A stretch of 64,000 nucleotides of DNA from Sphingomonas sp. PP-CE-1G-424. Its GTDB lineage: Bacteria > Pseudomonadota > Alphaproteobacteria > Sphingomonadales > Sphingomonadaceae. Below, one piece after another: positions 25,487 through 35,249 of this stretch. The notes under the pieces were generated by a model. That model saw only the letters and a program-made list of their open reading frames with translations. It was not told the DNA's origin and searched no databases. Positions within the stretch are counted from its first letter, which is position 1; the number at the start of each line of letters is the position of its first letter. The stretch is from assembly GCF_004341085.1 (NCBI RefSeq), contig NZ_SLXW01000001.1, forward strand, positions 496,001-560,000, in the 5' to 3' direction. The translations under genes and the position numbers were made by a program.

Positions 25487-26554
25487 TCAGGTCCAGTAGA
25501 GAATACGGGCCTGCGGAAGCTTGGCGGCGATCTCGTCCTGGAAGAAGCTGCGGAGCGCGCGCATCGTGTCGGCGTCGTAGACGTATTTGACCGAGCCGAA
25601 CTTTGTGCGTTTCTCGGTTCGGTTGGCCATGCTGAGGTCGAGCGACGAGCCGGGGTACCAGGTTTCGAGCACTGCCTTCGAGCCGGGGGTGTAGCGGTGG
25701 GTGATCAATTCGATCGTCACGTCGGGGACGTTGGCGAGCACCCTGCCCGCTTCTGCGAGCAAGTCGCCATAGGCTTCGCGCCAGCCTTCGGCGGCGATGA
25801 TCGGGGCGACGGTCAGGCCGATCTTGTAGCCGGCGTCCGCCATTTTCCGGAGCGCTACCAGCCGGGCGGCGACGGGGCTCGTGCCGCCTTCGAAGCGCGC
25901 ATAGGCGGCGGGGTTGATCGAGGCGCGCATGCGGGTGCGGCCGCGATGGTCTAGCTTCAGCAAAGGCTCGACTGCGTCGAACTTGGTGGTGAAGCGGAGT
26001 TGCACGTCGGCTTCCCACGCGCCGAAATGCGCAATCAGTGCGGAGAGCGATCCGGTGACGTGCTCGATGCCGAGGGGGTCGGTGTAGCATGAGGCCTCGA
26101 ACGTCGTGCCTTCATGCGCTCGGGCGGTCGAGCGCGAGGTTACAGTGCCCTGGCCGAGATGTGCGGGGAGTTCGGCGAGGATCTCGGGCAGGTTCGCGTA
26201 GACGCGGGTGATAGGCGGGCCTTTGAGCGAGCCGGCGAGGTAGCAATAGCCGCAATGCGCAGGGCAGCCCTCGGCGAGGTCGATCCGCCAGTCGGCGCTG
26301 GGGGCGATCGGCTGGAGCTTACGCTTCGAGGGTGGCGCGACGACCAGCGCCAGCGTTGCCTTGGCTTCGGCATAGGCGCGGCGGGAGTCTTCGGGGAAGT
26401 CGAGCTTGAGGCGGTCGCTCGGCAACGTCGTGACGGGTACGCCGAGCGCGGTCGCGCGGGCGGCAATCTCGGCACCGTGCTCCCAGGTCAGCGCGGACGG
26501 GGTCGCGAGCAGTCGCTTCGGCTGCCAGAATCGCGAGGGTTTGGGCACTGGCAT
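25487..26554 (-). CDS. Spore-photoproduct-lyase-like radical SAM protein
   Basis: This 355-residue protein has the radical SAM cluster motif CPAHCGYC near residue 118 (C-x3-C-x2-C), then RTRMRASINPA and the late Cys-poor tail. The overall pattern (FWQPKR, EGCPAHCGYCYL, YTDPLG, LDLSMANRTEKRTKFGSVKYVY) is that of SplB homologues found in non-sporulating alphaproteobacteria. True SPL repairs the spore photoproduct in DNA. Here a DNA- or base-repair role is inferred, and the substrate is not established. It starts 36 bp after the regA stop on the same strand. Confidence 0.88.
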   Translation of the reverse strand: MPVPKPSRFWQPKRLLATPSALTWEHGAEIAARATALGVPVTTLPSDRLKLDFPEDSRRAYAEAKATLALVVAPPSKRKLQPIAPSADWRIDLAEGCPAHCGYCYLAGSLKGPPITRVYANLPEILAELPAHLGQGTVTSRSTARAHEGTTFEASCYTDPLGIEHVTGSLSALIAHFGAWEADVQLRFTTKFDAVEPLLKLDHRGRTRMRASINPAAYARFEGGTSPVAARLVALRKMADAGYKIGLTVAPIIAAEGWREAYGDLLAEAGRVLANVPDVTIELITHRYTPGSKAVLETWYPGSSLDLSMANRTEKRTKFGSVKYVYDADTMRALRSFFQDEIAAKLPQARILYWT

Positions 26555-26590
26555 CGAACGACAACGCGCGCCTTCGGCGAAGCGTTGCGG

Positions 26591-27124
26591 CTATTTTACC
26601 GGGCGCTTCTCGAGCTTTCGCGCGAGCGTGCGGCGGTGCATGCCGAGCCGGCGCGCGGTCTCGGAGATGTTGAAGTCGGTTTCGGCGAGCGTGGTGTGGA
26701 TACGCTCCCATTCGAGCGTCTTGATCGAGGTCGGGCGCTCGGAGAGTTCGGTATCGACGCTGCCCTCGGTGCGGTCGAACGCGGCTTCGATGTCGTCGGT
26801 GTTCGAGGGTTTGACGAGGTAGTGCGACGCGCCGAGCTTGATCGCCTCGACCGCGGTGGCGATGCTGGCGAAGCCGGTGAGGACGACGACGAGGATCTCG
26901 GGGTCGTGCGCGTGGAGCGTCTGGACGCAGACCAGGCCGGACGCGCCGCCTAGCTTCAGGTCGACGACGGCGTAGCGGGGCGTGCGCTCGGCCAGTTGCT
27001 CGACGAGTTCCTCGTGGCTGGCGGCCTGCATCACTTCGTAGCCGCGGCGTTCGAATGAGCGGCGGAGCGTGCGGGCGAACGTCTCGTCGTCCTCGACGAT
27101 CGCCAGGAGTTTGGTGTCCGTCAT
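26591..27124 (-). CDS. regA: Response regulator of the RegA/PrrA/ActR family
   Basis: This 177-residue protein has a receiver domain with acidic pair DD12-13, phosphoacceptor Asp55 (VVDLKLG), Thr in VLTGFAS and Lys in YLVKPS. A Fis-type helix-turn-helix follows (IHTTLAETDFNISETARRL, GMHRRTLARKLEKRP), nearly identical to RegA. The ATG overlaps the kinase stop (ATGA), so the two are coupled. In the family, phosphorylated RegA controls redox-responsive genes, including terminal oxidases, so autoregulation of this cyo operon is plausible. Confidence 0.93.
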   Translation of the reverse strand: MTDTKLLAIVEDDETFARTLRRSFERRGYEVMQAASHEELVEQLAERTPRYAVVDLKLGGASGLVCVQTLHAHDPEILVVVLTGFASIATAVEAIKLGASHYLVKPSNTDDIEAAFDRTEGSVDTELSERPTSIKTLEWERIHTTLAETDFNISETARRLGMHRRTLARKLEKRPVK

Positions 27125-28434
27125 GACAGGGCAATCGCGGAGAGGGGCATTCGGATCGTGACTTCCGCGCCGCCGCCTTCGCAGTTCACGACGGAGACGC
27201 CGCCGCCGAGCTTGCGCATGACGTTGACCGCGAGGAACAGGCCGAGGCCGTGGCCGGGTTCGCGCTTGCTCGACTGGTAGGGTTTGCCGAAGCTCGCGAG
27301 GCGTTCGTCGCTGAAGCCGGGGCCGCGGTCGCGGACGATCAGTGCGAGGTCGCCGTCGGTGCGTTCGCCGCGGAAGGCGACCCAGTGCGGCGAGGCTTCG
27401 GCGGCGTTGTCGAGCACGTTGGCGATCACCTGTTTGAGCGCGGGGTCGGACACGACCTGGGGATCGTCGCCGACTCGGGTGGTATAGTCGAAATCGACCG
27501 ACGGGTGCACCGCGCGCCATTCGTCGACGATTCCGTCGAGGAGTTGGTGAAGCGGCATGATCTCGGGCGCTTCGCCGCGCGCTTCACCGGCCGACAGGAG
27601 AATGCCGGTGACGATCGCCTTGCAGCGCTGGACCTCGGACTGCATCTCGACGATCTCGGCTTGGAGGTCGGCGTCCTGTGCGAGCGTCGGCATGCGGCGC
27701 CAGTCGGCGAGAATCACGGCGATCGATGCGAGCGGCGTGCCGAGTTCGTGCGCAGCGCCGGATGCCAAGAGCCCCATGCGGACGATGTGATCCTCTTCAG
27801 CGGCCTGCTGGCGAAGGTCGGCGAGGCGCGTGTCGCGGGCGCGCAAGTTTCCGGTGATGCGGGTCATGAACAGCATCAGCAGCGTCGCGATCAGCATGAA
27901 GCAGAGCAGCGAGCCGATCGTGTAGAGCAGGAAATACTCGCCGCTGTAGTCGGGGGGGAGGATCAGCGGACGGTAATAGAGCGTGAGCACGCCGAAACAG
28001 GCGGCGGTGACGGCGACGATCGCCCAGCTCGACCAGCGATCGAGCAGCACTGCGCCGAGCACGACGTGGAGCAGATAGAGCGAGATGAACGGGTTGGTCG
28101 CGCCGCCCGCCAGATACAGCTGCGTGGTGAGCAAGCCGACGTCGAACAGGAGCGCGAGCAGGAGCTGGATGTTCGCGCCCTTGCGCCAGCCGTAGAGCGG
28201 CATGCTCGCGAGGTTGAGCCCGACCGCGGCGGCGAGCGCCGCCATCATCGGCACGAGCGGGAGGTCGAAGCCGAGGCCGAAGCGCGCGAACAAGATGGTG
28301 ACGAACTGGCCGGCGACCGCGATCCAGCGCAGCGTCACCAGCTGGCGCATGTTGGCGTTGCCGGTCGCGTCGGTGCGCGCGGTGGCGAGCGCGAGCCAGC
28401 GTTGCCAGCCCTGGCGTGCCGCCTCCGAGGTCAT
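27121..28434 (-). CDS. regB: Redox sensor histidine kinase of the RegB/PrrB/ActS family
   Basis: This 437-residue membrane kinase has six N-terminal helices. The quinone-sensing GGxxNPF motif is present as GGATNPF (110-116). The phosphoacceptor is His229 (AAHELGTPL), and a Cys at 271 (QRCKAIV) matches the redox-active cysteine of RegB about 40 residues after the His. ATP-binding boxes are NVLDNAAEAS, DRGPGF and GHGLGLF. It is translationally coupled at both ends (ATGA overlaps with surf1 and regA). Its place in the quinol oxidase operon fits sensing of the quinone pool. Confidence 0.94.
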   Translation of the reverse strand: MTSEAARQGWQRWLALATARTDATGNANMRQLVTLRWIAVAGQFVTILFARFGLGFDLPLVPMMAALAAAVGLNLASMPLYGWRKGANIQLLLALLFDVGLLTTQLYLAGGATNPFISLYLLHVVLGAVLLDRWSSWAIVAVTAACFGVLTLYYRPLILPPDYSGEYFLLYTIGSLLCFMLIATLLMLFMTRITGNLRARDTRLADLRQQAAEEDHIVRMGLLASGAAHELGTPLASIAVILADWRRMPTLAQDADLQAEIVEMQSEVQRCKAIVTGILLSAGEARGEAPEIMPLHQLLDGIVDEWRAVHPSVDFDYTTRVGDDPQVVSDPALKQVIANVLDNAAEASPHWVAFRGERTDGDLALIVRDRGPGFSDERLASFGKPYQSSKREPGHGLGLFLAVNVMRKLGGGVSVVNCEGGGAEVTIRMPLSAIALS

Positions 28435-29150
28435 TCCGCCCCCCGCCGCTTCCGCGCATCCTGGCGGACGAACACGACGAATGCGCCGATCGTCATGGCG
28501 GCGAGCGCGAACCAGGTCAGCATGTAGACCAAGTGGTTGTTGGGGAAAGCGATGATCGTCAGGCCGCCGACCGGGGCCGCGGTGCCCGATTTGTCCGCGT
28601 CGACGAAATAGGGGGCGACGTTCGACAGGCCGCGCGCGCTGGCGATCGCGGCGACGTCGCGCGAATACCATTTGCCGGTTGCGGGGTCGTTGTGGCGCAG
28701 GAAGCCGCCGCCTGGCTCGGTGATGCGGAGGTAGCCGGTGATCGTGATGGGGCCGCTGGGCTTGGTATGCACGACACGTTGTTCGGGCGAGACGTAGCCG
28801 CGGTTGACGAGGACGGTGAACCCGCGATCCGTCCGCAACGGCGTCACGACCCAATAACCGCTGCCGAGTGCAGTGGCTGCGCGGACCAGCGTTTCGCGAT
28901 TGTTATCGAAAGTGCCGTCGAGCCGGATACGGCGATAAGCGTCGGTGGTGGCGGTGATCGCGTTCCAGGAGGCGGGTCCGGGCGGTGCGACCGGCGCGGC
29001 GTGCGAGCGCGCCGCGACCTGTTCGATCAGGTTGAGCTTCCAGGTGCGGCGCTCGACCTGCCAGATGCCGAGCGCCATGAACCCGGCGAACAACAGCAGC
29101 GCGACCAAGCCTGCGACATAGACGGCAGGGCCCGGTCGCGTTCTCATCAC
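28431..29150 (-). CDS. SURF1 family oxidase assembly factor
   Basis: This 239-residue protein has two membrane helices, one at each end (VAGLVALLLFAGFMALGIW and YMLTWFALAAMTIGAFVVF), flanking a periplasmic domain. Family marks are LGIWQVERRTWK, GYWVVTPLRTD, VLVNRGYV and NNHLVYMLTWF. SURF1/Shy1 aids heme a or heme o site assembly in haem-copper oxidases. The start is a GTG at 29150 overlapping the cyoD stop (GTGA), or the next codon ATG at 29147. Linkage to cyo suggests dedication to this bo3-type oxidase. Confidence 0.93.
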   Translation of the reverse strand: MMRTRPGPAVYVAGLVALLLFAGFMALGIWQVERRTWKLNLIEQVAARSHAAPVAPPGPASWNAITATTDAYRRIRLDGTFDNNRETLVRAATALGSGYWVVTPLRTDRGFTVLVNRGYVSPEQRVVHTKPSGPITITGYLRITEPGGGFLRHNDPATGKWYSRDVAAIASARGLSNVAPYFVDADKSGTAAPVGGLTIIAFPNNHLVYMLTWFALAAMTIGAFVVFVRQDARKRRGAE

Positions 29151-29521
29151 ATGTCTGCCGCGGCCTGCATCGGCATCATGTTCGTGTTCATGTGGTACAT
29201 CACCCAGATCGATCCGCTGAGCGTGATGACGACGAGGATGATCGTGAAGATCAGTGCCATCATCGTCCAGCCGCCCTCCGACTTGCCGCTCATGTGCAGG
29301 AAGTAGATCATGTGGACGACGATCTGCGCGACCGCGAACACCATCACGACGAGCGCGGCGGTCGACGGATCCTTGAACGCGTCGGTCATGACGATCCAGA
29401 ACGGGATCGCGGTCAGGATGACCGAGAGGAAGAACCCCTTGAGGTAGCTGCCGCGCGTGCCGTGGGCGGCATGATCGTGATCCGCATGCGCGTCGTGCGT
29501 GTTTGCGTGGGGGTCGCTCAT
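29147..29521 (-). CDS. cyoD: Cytochrome o ubiquinol oxidase subunit IV
   Basis: This 124-residue protein has a His/Asp-rich cytoplasmic N-terminus (about 20 residues, DAHADHDHAAHG) and three membrane helices (FLSVILTAIPFWIVM, VFAVAQIVVHMIYFLHM, IFTIILVVITLSGSIWVMY). These match CyoD in size and pattern. The ATG at 29521 overlaps the cyoC stop. Confidence 0.94.
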   Translation of the reverse strand: MSDPHANTHDAHADHDHAAHGTRGSYLKGFFLSVILTAIPFWIVMTDAFKDPSTAALVVMVFAVAQIVVHMIYFLHMSGKSEGGWTMMALIFTIILVVITLSGSIWVMYHMNTNMMPMQAAADM

Positions 29522-30156
29522 CGTAGGGTGCCCATCAGATAGACGAAGGTGAAGACGCCGATCCAGATGACGTCGAGGAAATGCCAGAACATGCTGAGGC
29601 ACATCAGGCGACGCTTGTTCGCCGCGATAAGCCCGTGCTTCTGAACCTGCACCATCAGCGTGACGAGCCAGATGAAGCCCATCGTGACGTGAAGGCCGTG
29701 CGTGCCGACGAGCGTGAAGAACGACGACAGGAACGCGCTGCGGGTCGGGCCCGCACCCTCATAGATGAGGTTGGCGAACTCGTACATTTCGATCGACAGG
29801 AAGCACAGGCCGAACAGGCCGGTGAACGCCAGCCACATCTGCATGACGCGCTGGCGACCTTCCTCCATCGACAGCATCGCGAAGCCGTAGGTGATCGACG
29901 AGAACAGCAGCATCGCGGTGTTCACCGCCACCAGCGGCAGCTCGAAGATCTCCTTCGGGCTGGGGCCGCCGGCATAGCTGTTGCCGAGTACGGCATAGGC
30001 CGCGAACAGCACCGCGAAGATGAGGCAATCGCTCATCAGGTACATCCAGAAGCCCAGCATCGTGCTGCTGCCTTCGGGATGCTCGTGCTCGTCCAGCTCG
30101 TAGAACGAGACCTTCTCGGTCTCGTTCAGGCCGTCCTTCATCGGTATTGCGGACAT
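29518..30156 (-). CDS. cyoC: Cytochrome o ubiquinol oxidase subunit III
   Basis: This 212-residue protein has five helices and the subunit III signatures GFWMYLMSDCLIFAVLFAAY and FFTLVGTHGLHVTMGFIWL. It starts 4 bp after the cyoB stop. It is a structural subunit of the quinol oxidase with no redox centre. Confidence 0.95.
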   Translation of the reverse strand: MSAIPMKDGLNETEKVSFYELDEHEHPEGSSTMLGFWMYLMSDCLIFAVLFAAYAVLGNSYAGGPSPKEIFELPLVAVNTAMLLFSSITYGFAMLSMEEGRQRVMQMWLAFTGLFGLCFLSIEMYEFANLIYEGAGPTRSAFLSSFFTLVGTHGLHVTMGFIWLVTLMVQVQKHGLIAANKRRLMCLSMFWHFLDVIWIGVFTFVYLMGTLR

Positions 30157-30160
30157 CGCG

Positions 30161-32161
30161 TCAGGCTCCCTGGGTCGCGAGCTGGCGGGTGCGCGCGTCC
30201 TCGCTGGCGATCACGTCCTCGACGGGGATGTGGAAGTCGCGCTTGTAGTTGAAGGTGTGGAAGATCGTCGTCGCGAAGATGCCGACCAGCGTCAGACCGG
30301 CGAGCCACCAGATGTACCAGATCATCGCGAACCCGAACGCCACGCTGAGGCCGGCGAGCACGACGCCCGTGCCGGTGCCGCTCGGCATGTGGATCGACTT
30401 GAAGCCGGTCAAAGGCCGCTCGTGCTTGCGCTCCTTCATGTCGTACCAGGCGTCCAGGTCGTGGACGATCGGCGTGAACGCGAAGTTGTACTCCGGCGGC
30501 GGCGACGAGGTCGCCCACTCGAGCGTACGGCCACCCCAGGGATCGCCGCTGTGATCGGCCAGCGCCTCGCGGTTGCGGATGCTGACGAAGATCTGGAGCA
30601 GGAAGGCACCGATGCCGGCTGCGATCAGGGCTGCACCGAAGGCGGCGATGACGAACCAGATCTGCAGGTTCGGATCGTCGAAATAGCGCATCCGGCGGGT
30701 CACGCCCATCAGGCCGAGCACGTAGAGCGGCATGAACGCGAAGTAGAAGCCGACCACCCAGCACCAGAATGATACCGTGCCCCACTTCTTGTCCAGCTTG
30801 AAGCCGAACGCCTTCGGGAACCAGTAGTTGATGCCGGCGAACATGCCGAACAAAGTGCCGCCGATGATCACGTTATGGAAATGCGCGACCAAGAACAGCG
30901 AGTTGTGCAGCACGAAGTCGGCGGGCGGGACGGCGAGCAGCACGCCGGTCATGCCGCCGATCGTGAAGGTTACCATGAAGGCGATCGTCCACATCATCGG
31001 CAGTTCGAACCGGATCCGGCCCTTGTACATCGTGAACAGCCAGTTGAAGATCTTGGCCCCGGTCGGGATCGAGATGATCATCGTGGTGATGCCGAAGAAC
31101 GAGTTCACGCTCGCGCCCGAGCCCATCGTGAAGAAGTGGTGCAGCCAGACGAGATAGGCGAGGATCGTGATGACGAGCGTCGCATAGACCATCGAGCTGT
31201 AGCCGAAGAGGCGCTTGCCCGAGAAGGTCGAGGTGACTTCCGAGAAGATGCCGAATGCCGGCAGGACCAGAATGTAGACCTCGGGGTGACCCCAGATCCA
31301 GATCAGGTTGACGTACATCATCGGGTTGCCGCCCGAGTCGTTCGTGAAGAACGCGGTGCCGATGTAGCGATCGAGCGACAGCATCGCGAGCACCGCGGTC
31401 AGCACCGGGAAGGCGGCGACGATCAGGATGTTGGTGCAGAGCGACGTCCAGGTGAAGATCGGCATCTTCATCATGGTCATGCCGGGCGCGCGCATCTTGA
31501 CGATGGTCGCCACCAGATTGACGCCGGACAACAACGTCCCGATGCCCGCGATCTGCAAGGCCCAGATATAGTAATCGACACCGACGTCGGGCGAGTAGGC
31601 CAGTCCCGAGAGGGGCGGCATCGCGAGCCAGCCGGTCCGTGCGAACTCACCGATGAACAGCGACATCATGACGATCACGGCACCCGCCGCGGTCATCCAG
31701 AAGCTGAAATTGTTGAGGAACGGGAACGACACGTCGCGCGCACCGATCTGGAGCGGGACGACATAGTTCATCAGGCCCGTGACCATCGGCATCGCCACGA
31801 AGAAAATCATGATCACGCCGTGTGCCGTGAAGACCTGGTCGTAGTGGTGCGCGGTCAGGTATCCTTCGGACCCGTTGAACGCCATCGCCTGCTGCGCACG
31901 CATCATGATCGCGTCGGAGAACCCGCGCAGCAGCATGACGATCGCGAGGATCATGTACATGATCCCGATCTTCTTGTGGTCCACGCTCGTGAACCACTCG
32001 TTCCAGAGATAGCCCCAGACCTTGAAATAGGTCAGCGCGGCGACGAGCCCGAGCCCGCCGATCGCCACCATCGCGAAGGTGGCGACGACGATCGGTTCGT
32101 GCAGCGGCAGCGACTCCAGGGTCAGGCGGCCGAAGATAGTCTTCAACAGGGTGTCGTTCAT
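30161..32161 (-). CDS. cyoB: Cytochrome o ubiquinol oxidase subunit I
   Basis: This 666-residue catalytic subunit has about fifteen helices. Haem and CuB ligands are visible in [13 protein letters not shown] (low-spin haem His), [15 protein letters not shown] (CuB His and the cross-linked Tyr) and [12 protein letters not shown] (haem His pair). The K-channel region is in the same segments. Its length fits bo3 oxidases (663 in E. coli). Quinol is oxidised and oxygen reduced with proton pumping. Confidence 0.96.
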   Translation of the reverse strand: MNDTLLKTIFGRLTLESLPLHEPIVVATFAMVAIGGLGLVAALTYFKVWGYLWNEWFTSVDHKKIGIMYMILAIVMLLRGFSDAIMMRAQQAMAFNGSEGYLTAHHYDQVFTAHGVIMIFFVAMPMVTGLMNYVVPLQIGARDVSFPFLNNFSFWMTAAGAVIVMMSLFIGEFARTGWLAMPPLSGLAYSPDVGVDYYIWALQIAGIGTLLSGVNLVATIVKMRAPGMTMMKMPIFTWTSLCTNILIVAAFPVLTAVLAMLSLDRYIGTAFFTNDSGGNPMMYVNLIWIWGHPEVYILVLPAFGIFSEVTSTFSGKRLFGYSSMVYATLVITILAYLVWLHHFFTMGSGASVNSFFGITTMIISIPTGAKIFNWLFTMYKGRIRFELPMMWTIAFMVTFTIGGMTGVLLAVPPADFVLHNSLFLVAHFHNVIIGGTLFGMFAGINYWFPKAFGFKLDKKWGTVSFWCWVVGFYFAFMPLYVLGLMGVTRRMRYFDDPNLQIWFVIAAFGAALIAAGIGAFLLQIFVSIRNREALADHSGDPWGGRTLEWATSSPPPEYNFAFTPIVHDLDAWYDMKERKHERPLTGFKSIHMPSGTGTGVVLAGLSVAFGFAMIWYIWWLAGLTLVGIFATTIFHTFNYKRDFHIPVEDVIASEDARTRQLATQGA

Positions 32162-32171
32162 GATGGTTTCT

Positions 32172-33392
32172 CTAGCCGTTCGCGACGGGGCGCGTGCCCG
32201 GCATGGTGGAGGGGGTCAACATCGTGTGATTGCGGTTGGACTGCGAGCCGGGCGCGCTGTTGGCGCCGTCCTGTTTTATGTCGGCCGGCGCGGTCCAGTG
32301 GTTGCCGCTTCCCTTTTCGTCGGCGTCCTTGAGCAACGCACCCTTGACGCGCTCTGAGGTCTCCTGCGGGCCCTTGCCGCCATTGACCCCGGGCATCGCC
32401 ATGCCGGCGTGCGAGTCCCCCCCGCCTTTACCGCCGTGCATCATCTGCGACATGCAGACCTTGCCGGGCTGGACGCACTGTTCGACGACCAGCTTGAACA
32501 TGTTCGGCTCGACCGCATTGTAATAGCGGACCGGGACCTTCTCGCTCGGCTTCTCCAGTTGGAGATAGCTGGCGCGATTGAGACCTCCGCCGCGCTGCTT
32601 CACTTGGTTGACCCAGGCCTGGAAGCCCGCGTCGCTGACGCCGTGGAAGCGGAAGCGCATCCCCGAGAAGCCCGCGCCGCTATAGTTGGACGAGAAGCCC
32701 TCGTAGTTGCCAGGCTTGTTGATCACCGCGTTCAGCGTCGTCTGCATGCCGGGCATCGTGTAGATCATGCCGGCGAGCGCAGGGATGTAGAACGCGTTCA
32801 TCACCGACGACGAGGTCATCTGGAAACGAATCGGACGATCGACCGGCGCGGCCAGTTCATTGACCGTGGCGATGCCGTATTCCGGATAGATGAAAAGCCA
32901 CTTCCAATCGAGCGCGACCACCTGCACCTCGAGCGGCTTGCCGACACCGTTCGCCAGCTGCTGCTTGTCGACCAGATTGCCGACCGGAACGTTGTTCGCG
33001 AGCGTCGGCGCATCGGGCTTGATCCGGCCGAGCGGACGATACGGATCGAGCAGATGCGTGCTGGTCCAGGTCAGCGCGCCGAGCGCGATGATGATCAGCA
33101 GGGGAATACCCCAGATCAGCAGCTCGAGCCCGACCGAGTGATCCCAGTTCGGCTCGTACTTGGCTTCGGTGTTCGCCTGGCGGTAGCGGAACGCGAACAG
33201 AAGCGTGAGAATGATCACCGGGACGATGATCAGCAGCATCAGCCCGGTCGCGATCAGCACGAGGTCGCGCTGTTGCACTGCGATATCGCCCGAGGGGGAC
33301 ATCACGACCCAGTTGCAGCCGCTGGTGAGCAGCGCAAGCGGCAGCACGGCCAGCCATTTTTTCGCGCGGGAAACGGTTTTCTCAACGATCAT
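32172..33392 (-). CDS. cyoA: Cytochrome o ubiquinol oxidase subunit II
   Basis: This 406-residue lipoprotein has a lipobox (LLTSGC) at about residue 26, two helices ([20 protein letters not shown] and [19 protein letters not shown]) and a cupredoxin domain. That domain lacks the CuA cysteines, as expected for a quinol oxidase. The family length is near 315-380; the extra C-terminal 70 residues are Met-, His- and Gly-rich ([23 protein letters not shown]) and may bind metal or be unstructured. It is the first gene of the cyoABCD-surf1-regBA run. Confidence 0.94.
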   Translation of the reverse strand: MIVEKTVSRAKKWLAVLPLALLTSGCNWVVMSPSGDIAVQQRDLVLIATGLMLLIIVPVIILTLLFAFRYRQANTEAKYEPNWDHSVGLELLIWGIPLLIIIALGALTWTSTHLLDPYRPLGRIKPDAPTLANNVPVGNLVDKQQLANGVGKPLEVQVVALDWKWLFIYPEYGIATVNELAAPVDRPIRFQMTSSSVMNAFYIPALAGMIYTMPGMQTTLNAVINKPGNYEGFSSNYSGAGFSGMRFRFHGVSDAGFQAWVNQVKQRGGGLNRASYLQLEKPSEKVPVRYYNAVEPNMFKLVVEQCVQPGKVCMSQMMHGGKGGGDSHAGMAMPGVNGGKGPQETSERVKGALLKDADEKGSGNHWTAPADIKQDGANSAPGSQSNRNHTMLTPSTMPGTRPVANG

Positions 33393-33428
33393 GCGGACCC
33401 CCTACGCCTCGCTTTCGCCGCGCTACAG

Positions 33429-33443
33429 TGGACAATTTGTCCA
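33429..33443. promoter_or_regulatory. 15-bp perfect dyad upstream of cyoA
   Basis: TGGACAATTTGTCCA has 7-bp perfect arms around one central base. It lies 37 bp before the cyoA ATG in the 213-bp divergent gap shared with the MFS gene at 33606. It is a strong operator candidate for the oxidase operon. The sequence is not an FNR box (TTGAT-N4-ATCAA), and no cognate regulator can be named. Confidence 0.5.
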
Positions 33444-33605
33444 ATGGGCGCTGCACTGCAACATCGGCATGGCTTTATCGTTACCAAGATTAGCATAGAT
33501 CACCCCTGCCCGCATTGGGCGCGGAGGACTGGGACGGAATATATCTGCCCGTATCCGCCGGAACAGCGTATCATCGGGTTCGCGCCCTGAAGAGCGAGTT
33601 GAAGA

Positions 33606-34937
33606 ATGAGTGCAAACACGATCCCCGAGACGAGCTTCGAAGCCGATGCTCGCAGTATCCACAGCGACGGCGAGCACGTCACGCCCGGCGTGATCGCGAT
33701 CGGCGTGGTGATCGGCCGCACCTCGGAATTCTTCGACTTCTTCGTGTATGCGATCGCCTCGGTGCTCGTGTTCCCGACCCTGGTCTTCCCGTATGTCGAC
33801 CGATTGCAGGGCACGCTGTATTCGTTCGCGGTGTTCGCGCTGGCGTTCATCGCCCGCCCGATCGGCTCGATCATCTTCATCGCGGTCGATCGCGCGTACG
33901 GCCGCAGCGTCAAGCTGACGATCTCGTTGTTCCTGCTCGGCACCTCGACGGTCGCGATGGGGTTCATCCCCGGCTATGATCAGGTCGGCAACTGGTCGGT
34001 GGCGATCCTCGCGCTTCTCCGCATTGGCCAAGGCGTCGCGCTTGGCGGCGCGTGGGACGGTCTCGCTTCGCTGCTGTCGCTCAATTCGCCGGAAAAGCAT
34101 CGCGGCTGGTACGCAATGCTGCCGCAGCTGGGGGCGCCGATCGGCTTGCTGGTCGCGAGCGGCCTGTTCGCGTTCTTCGTTGCCGCACTACCGACCGAGG
34201 ATTTCTTCGCCTGGGGTTGGCGCTATCCGTTCTTCGTGGCGTTCGCGATCAATGTCGTGGCCCTGTTCGCACGCCTCCGCCTGGTGGTGACGCCCGAGTT
34301 CGAAGAGATGTACGCGAAGCGCGAACTCGAGCCTGCACCGGTGATCGAGACCGTGCAGTCGCAATGGAAGGCGATCTGGCTCGGTTCGTTCGTGCCGCTC
34401 GCGAGCTTCGCGCTGTTCCACATGGTGACGGTGTTCCCGCTGTCGTGGGTCGTGCTGTTCACGCGTGAATCGGCAGGTCGCTTCCTCGTGGTCGAGGTCA
34501 TCGGGGCGGTGATAGGGCTTGGCGCGATGCTGGTGTCGGGGCTGCTCGCGGACCGCTTCGGTCGTCGCACGATGCTGGGCACGATCGCGGTGCTGATCGC
34601 GCTGTTCGCGATCGCAGCGCCGTCGCTACTCGATGGCGGCGAGATCGGCGAGCGCCTGTTCATGGGGATCGGCTTCCTGCTGTTTGGGCTGTCGTTCGGC
34701 CAGTCCTCGGGCGCGATCGCGTCGAGCCTGTCGCCGCAGCATCGTTATACCGGCTCGGCGCTGACGACCGATCTGGCGTGGCTGTTCGGTGCCGGGTTTG
34801 CTCCGCTGGCGGCGCTTCTGCTGACGAGCAAGCTTGGACTGGCGGCTAGCGGCGCGTACCTGTTCTCGGGTGCGGTATTCACGCTGATCGCGCTGGGGTT
34901 GAACAAGCAGCTCGCCAAGCGCGACATCGCGCGGTGA
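33606..34937 (+). CDS. MFS transporter, metabolite:H+ symporter (MHS) type
   Basis: This 443-residue carrier has twelve helices. MHS-family marks include the N-terminal IGVVIGRTSEFFDFFVYAIA, DRAYGRSVKLTISLFLLG after helix 2 and LRIGQGVALGGAWDGLASL in helix 4, with the second half starting after a 40-residue cytoplasmic loop. Relatives carry small carboxylates such as citrate, ketoglutarate, proline/betaine or shikimate. The substrate here is unknown. It is divergent from cyoA. Confidence 0.9.
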   Translation: MSANTIPETSFEADARSIHSDGEHVTPGVIAIGVVIGRTSEFFDFFVYAIASVLVFPTLVFPYVDRLQGTLYSFAVFALAFIARPIGSIIFIAVDRAYGRSVKLTISLFLLGTSTVAMGFIPGYDQVGNWSVAILALLRIGQGVALGGAWDGLASLLSLNSPEKHRGWYAMLPQLGAPIGLLVASGLFAFFVAALPTEDFFAWGWRYPFFVAFAINVVALFARLRLVVTPEFEEMYAKRELEPAPVIETVQSQWKAIWLGSFVPLASFALFHMVTVFPLSWVVLFTRESAGRFLVVEVIGAVIGLGAMLVSGLLADRFGRRTMLGTIAVLIALFAIAAPSLLDGGEIGERLFMGIGFLLFGLSFGQSSGAIASSLSPQHRYTGSALTTDLAWLFGAGFAPLAALLLTSKLGLAASGAYLFSGAVFTLIALGLNKQLAKRDIAR

Positions 34938-35010
34938 TTGGAGGGGCTGGCGGCATGACCATCCGGCCCCTCTCTGACCCACGAAAACACCACCCCGGAC
35001 TGACAAGCCC

Positions 35011-35114
35011 CACCCCGGCGAAGGCCGGGGCCCAATTGGCAAGGCTGCAGTAACGGAGCACTGCCCGTAGTTAGCACCGTCCCCCCAATTGGGCCCCGGC
35101 CTTCGCCGGGGTGG
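35011..35114. repeat. Paired inverted palindromic element (type A), copy 1
   Basis: Left arm 35011-35039 (CACCCCGGCGAAGGCCGGGG then CCCAATTGG) and right arm 35085-35113 are exact reverse complements, 45 bp apart. Each arm also folds on itself. The element lies between the convergent MFS genes, where it could act as a bidirectional terminator. Confidence 0.9.
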
Positions 35115-35150
35115 TAGTGGTTAGGATAACCCGAGCGCCCCACATGAACC

Positions 35151-35229
35151 GTTCCCCCGCCAAGGCGGGGGTCCAGAAGTCACCAGCGCCACCGCCTGTA
35201 ACCCTGGGCTCCCGCCTTCGCGGGAGAAC
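35151..35229. repeat. Paired palindromic element (type B), copy 1
   Basis: CCCCCGCCAAGGCGGGGG at the left and CTCCCGCCTTCGCGGGAG at the right form two small hairpins and pair imperfectly with each other. Related elements sit at 41881-41937 and 58878-58929. Confidence 0.75.
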
Positions 35230-35249
35230 AGTACTCGGCGGGCACGTAC

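Noticed and set aside
33429..33443. Dyad upstream of cyoA as an FNR/CRP site
   Set aside because: The half-site TGGACAA does not match TTGAT or TGTGA.
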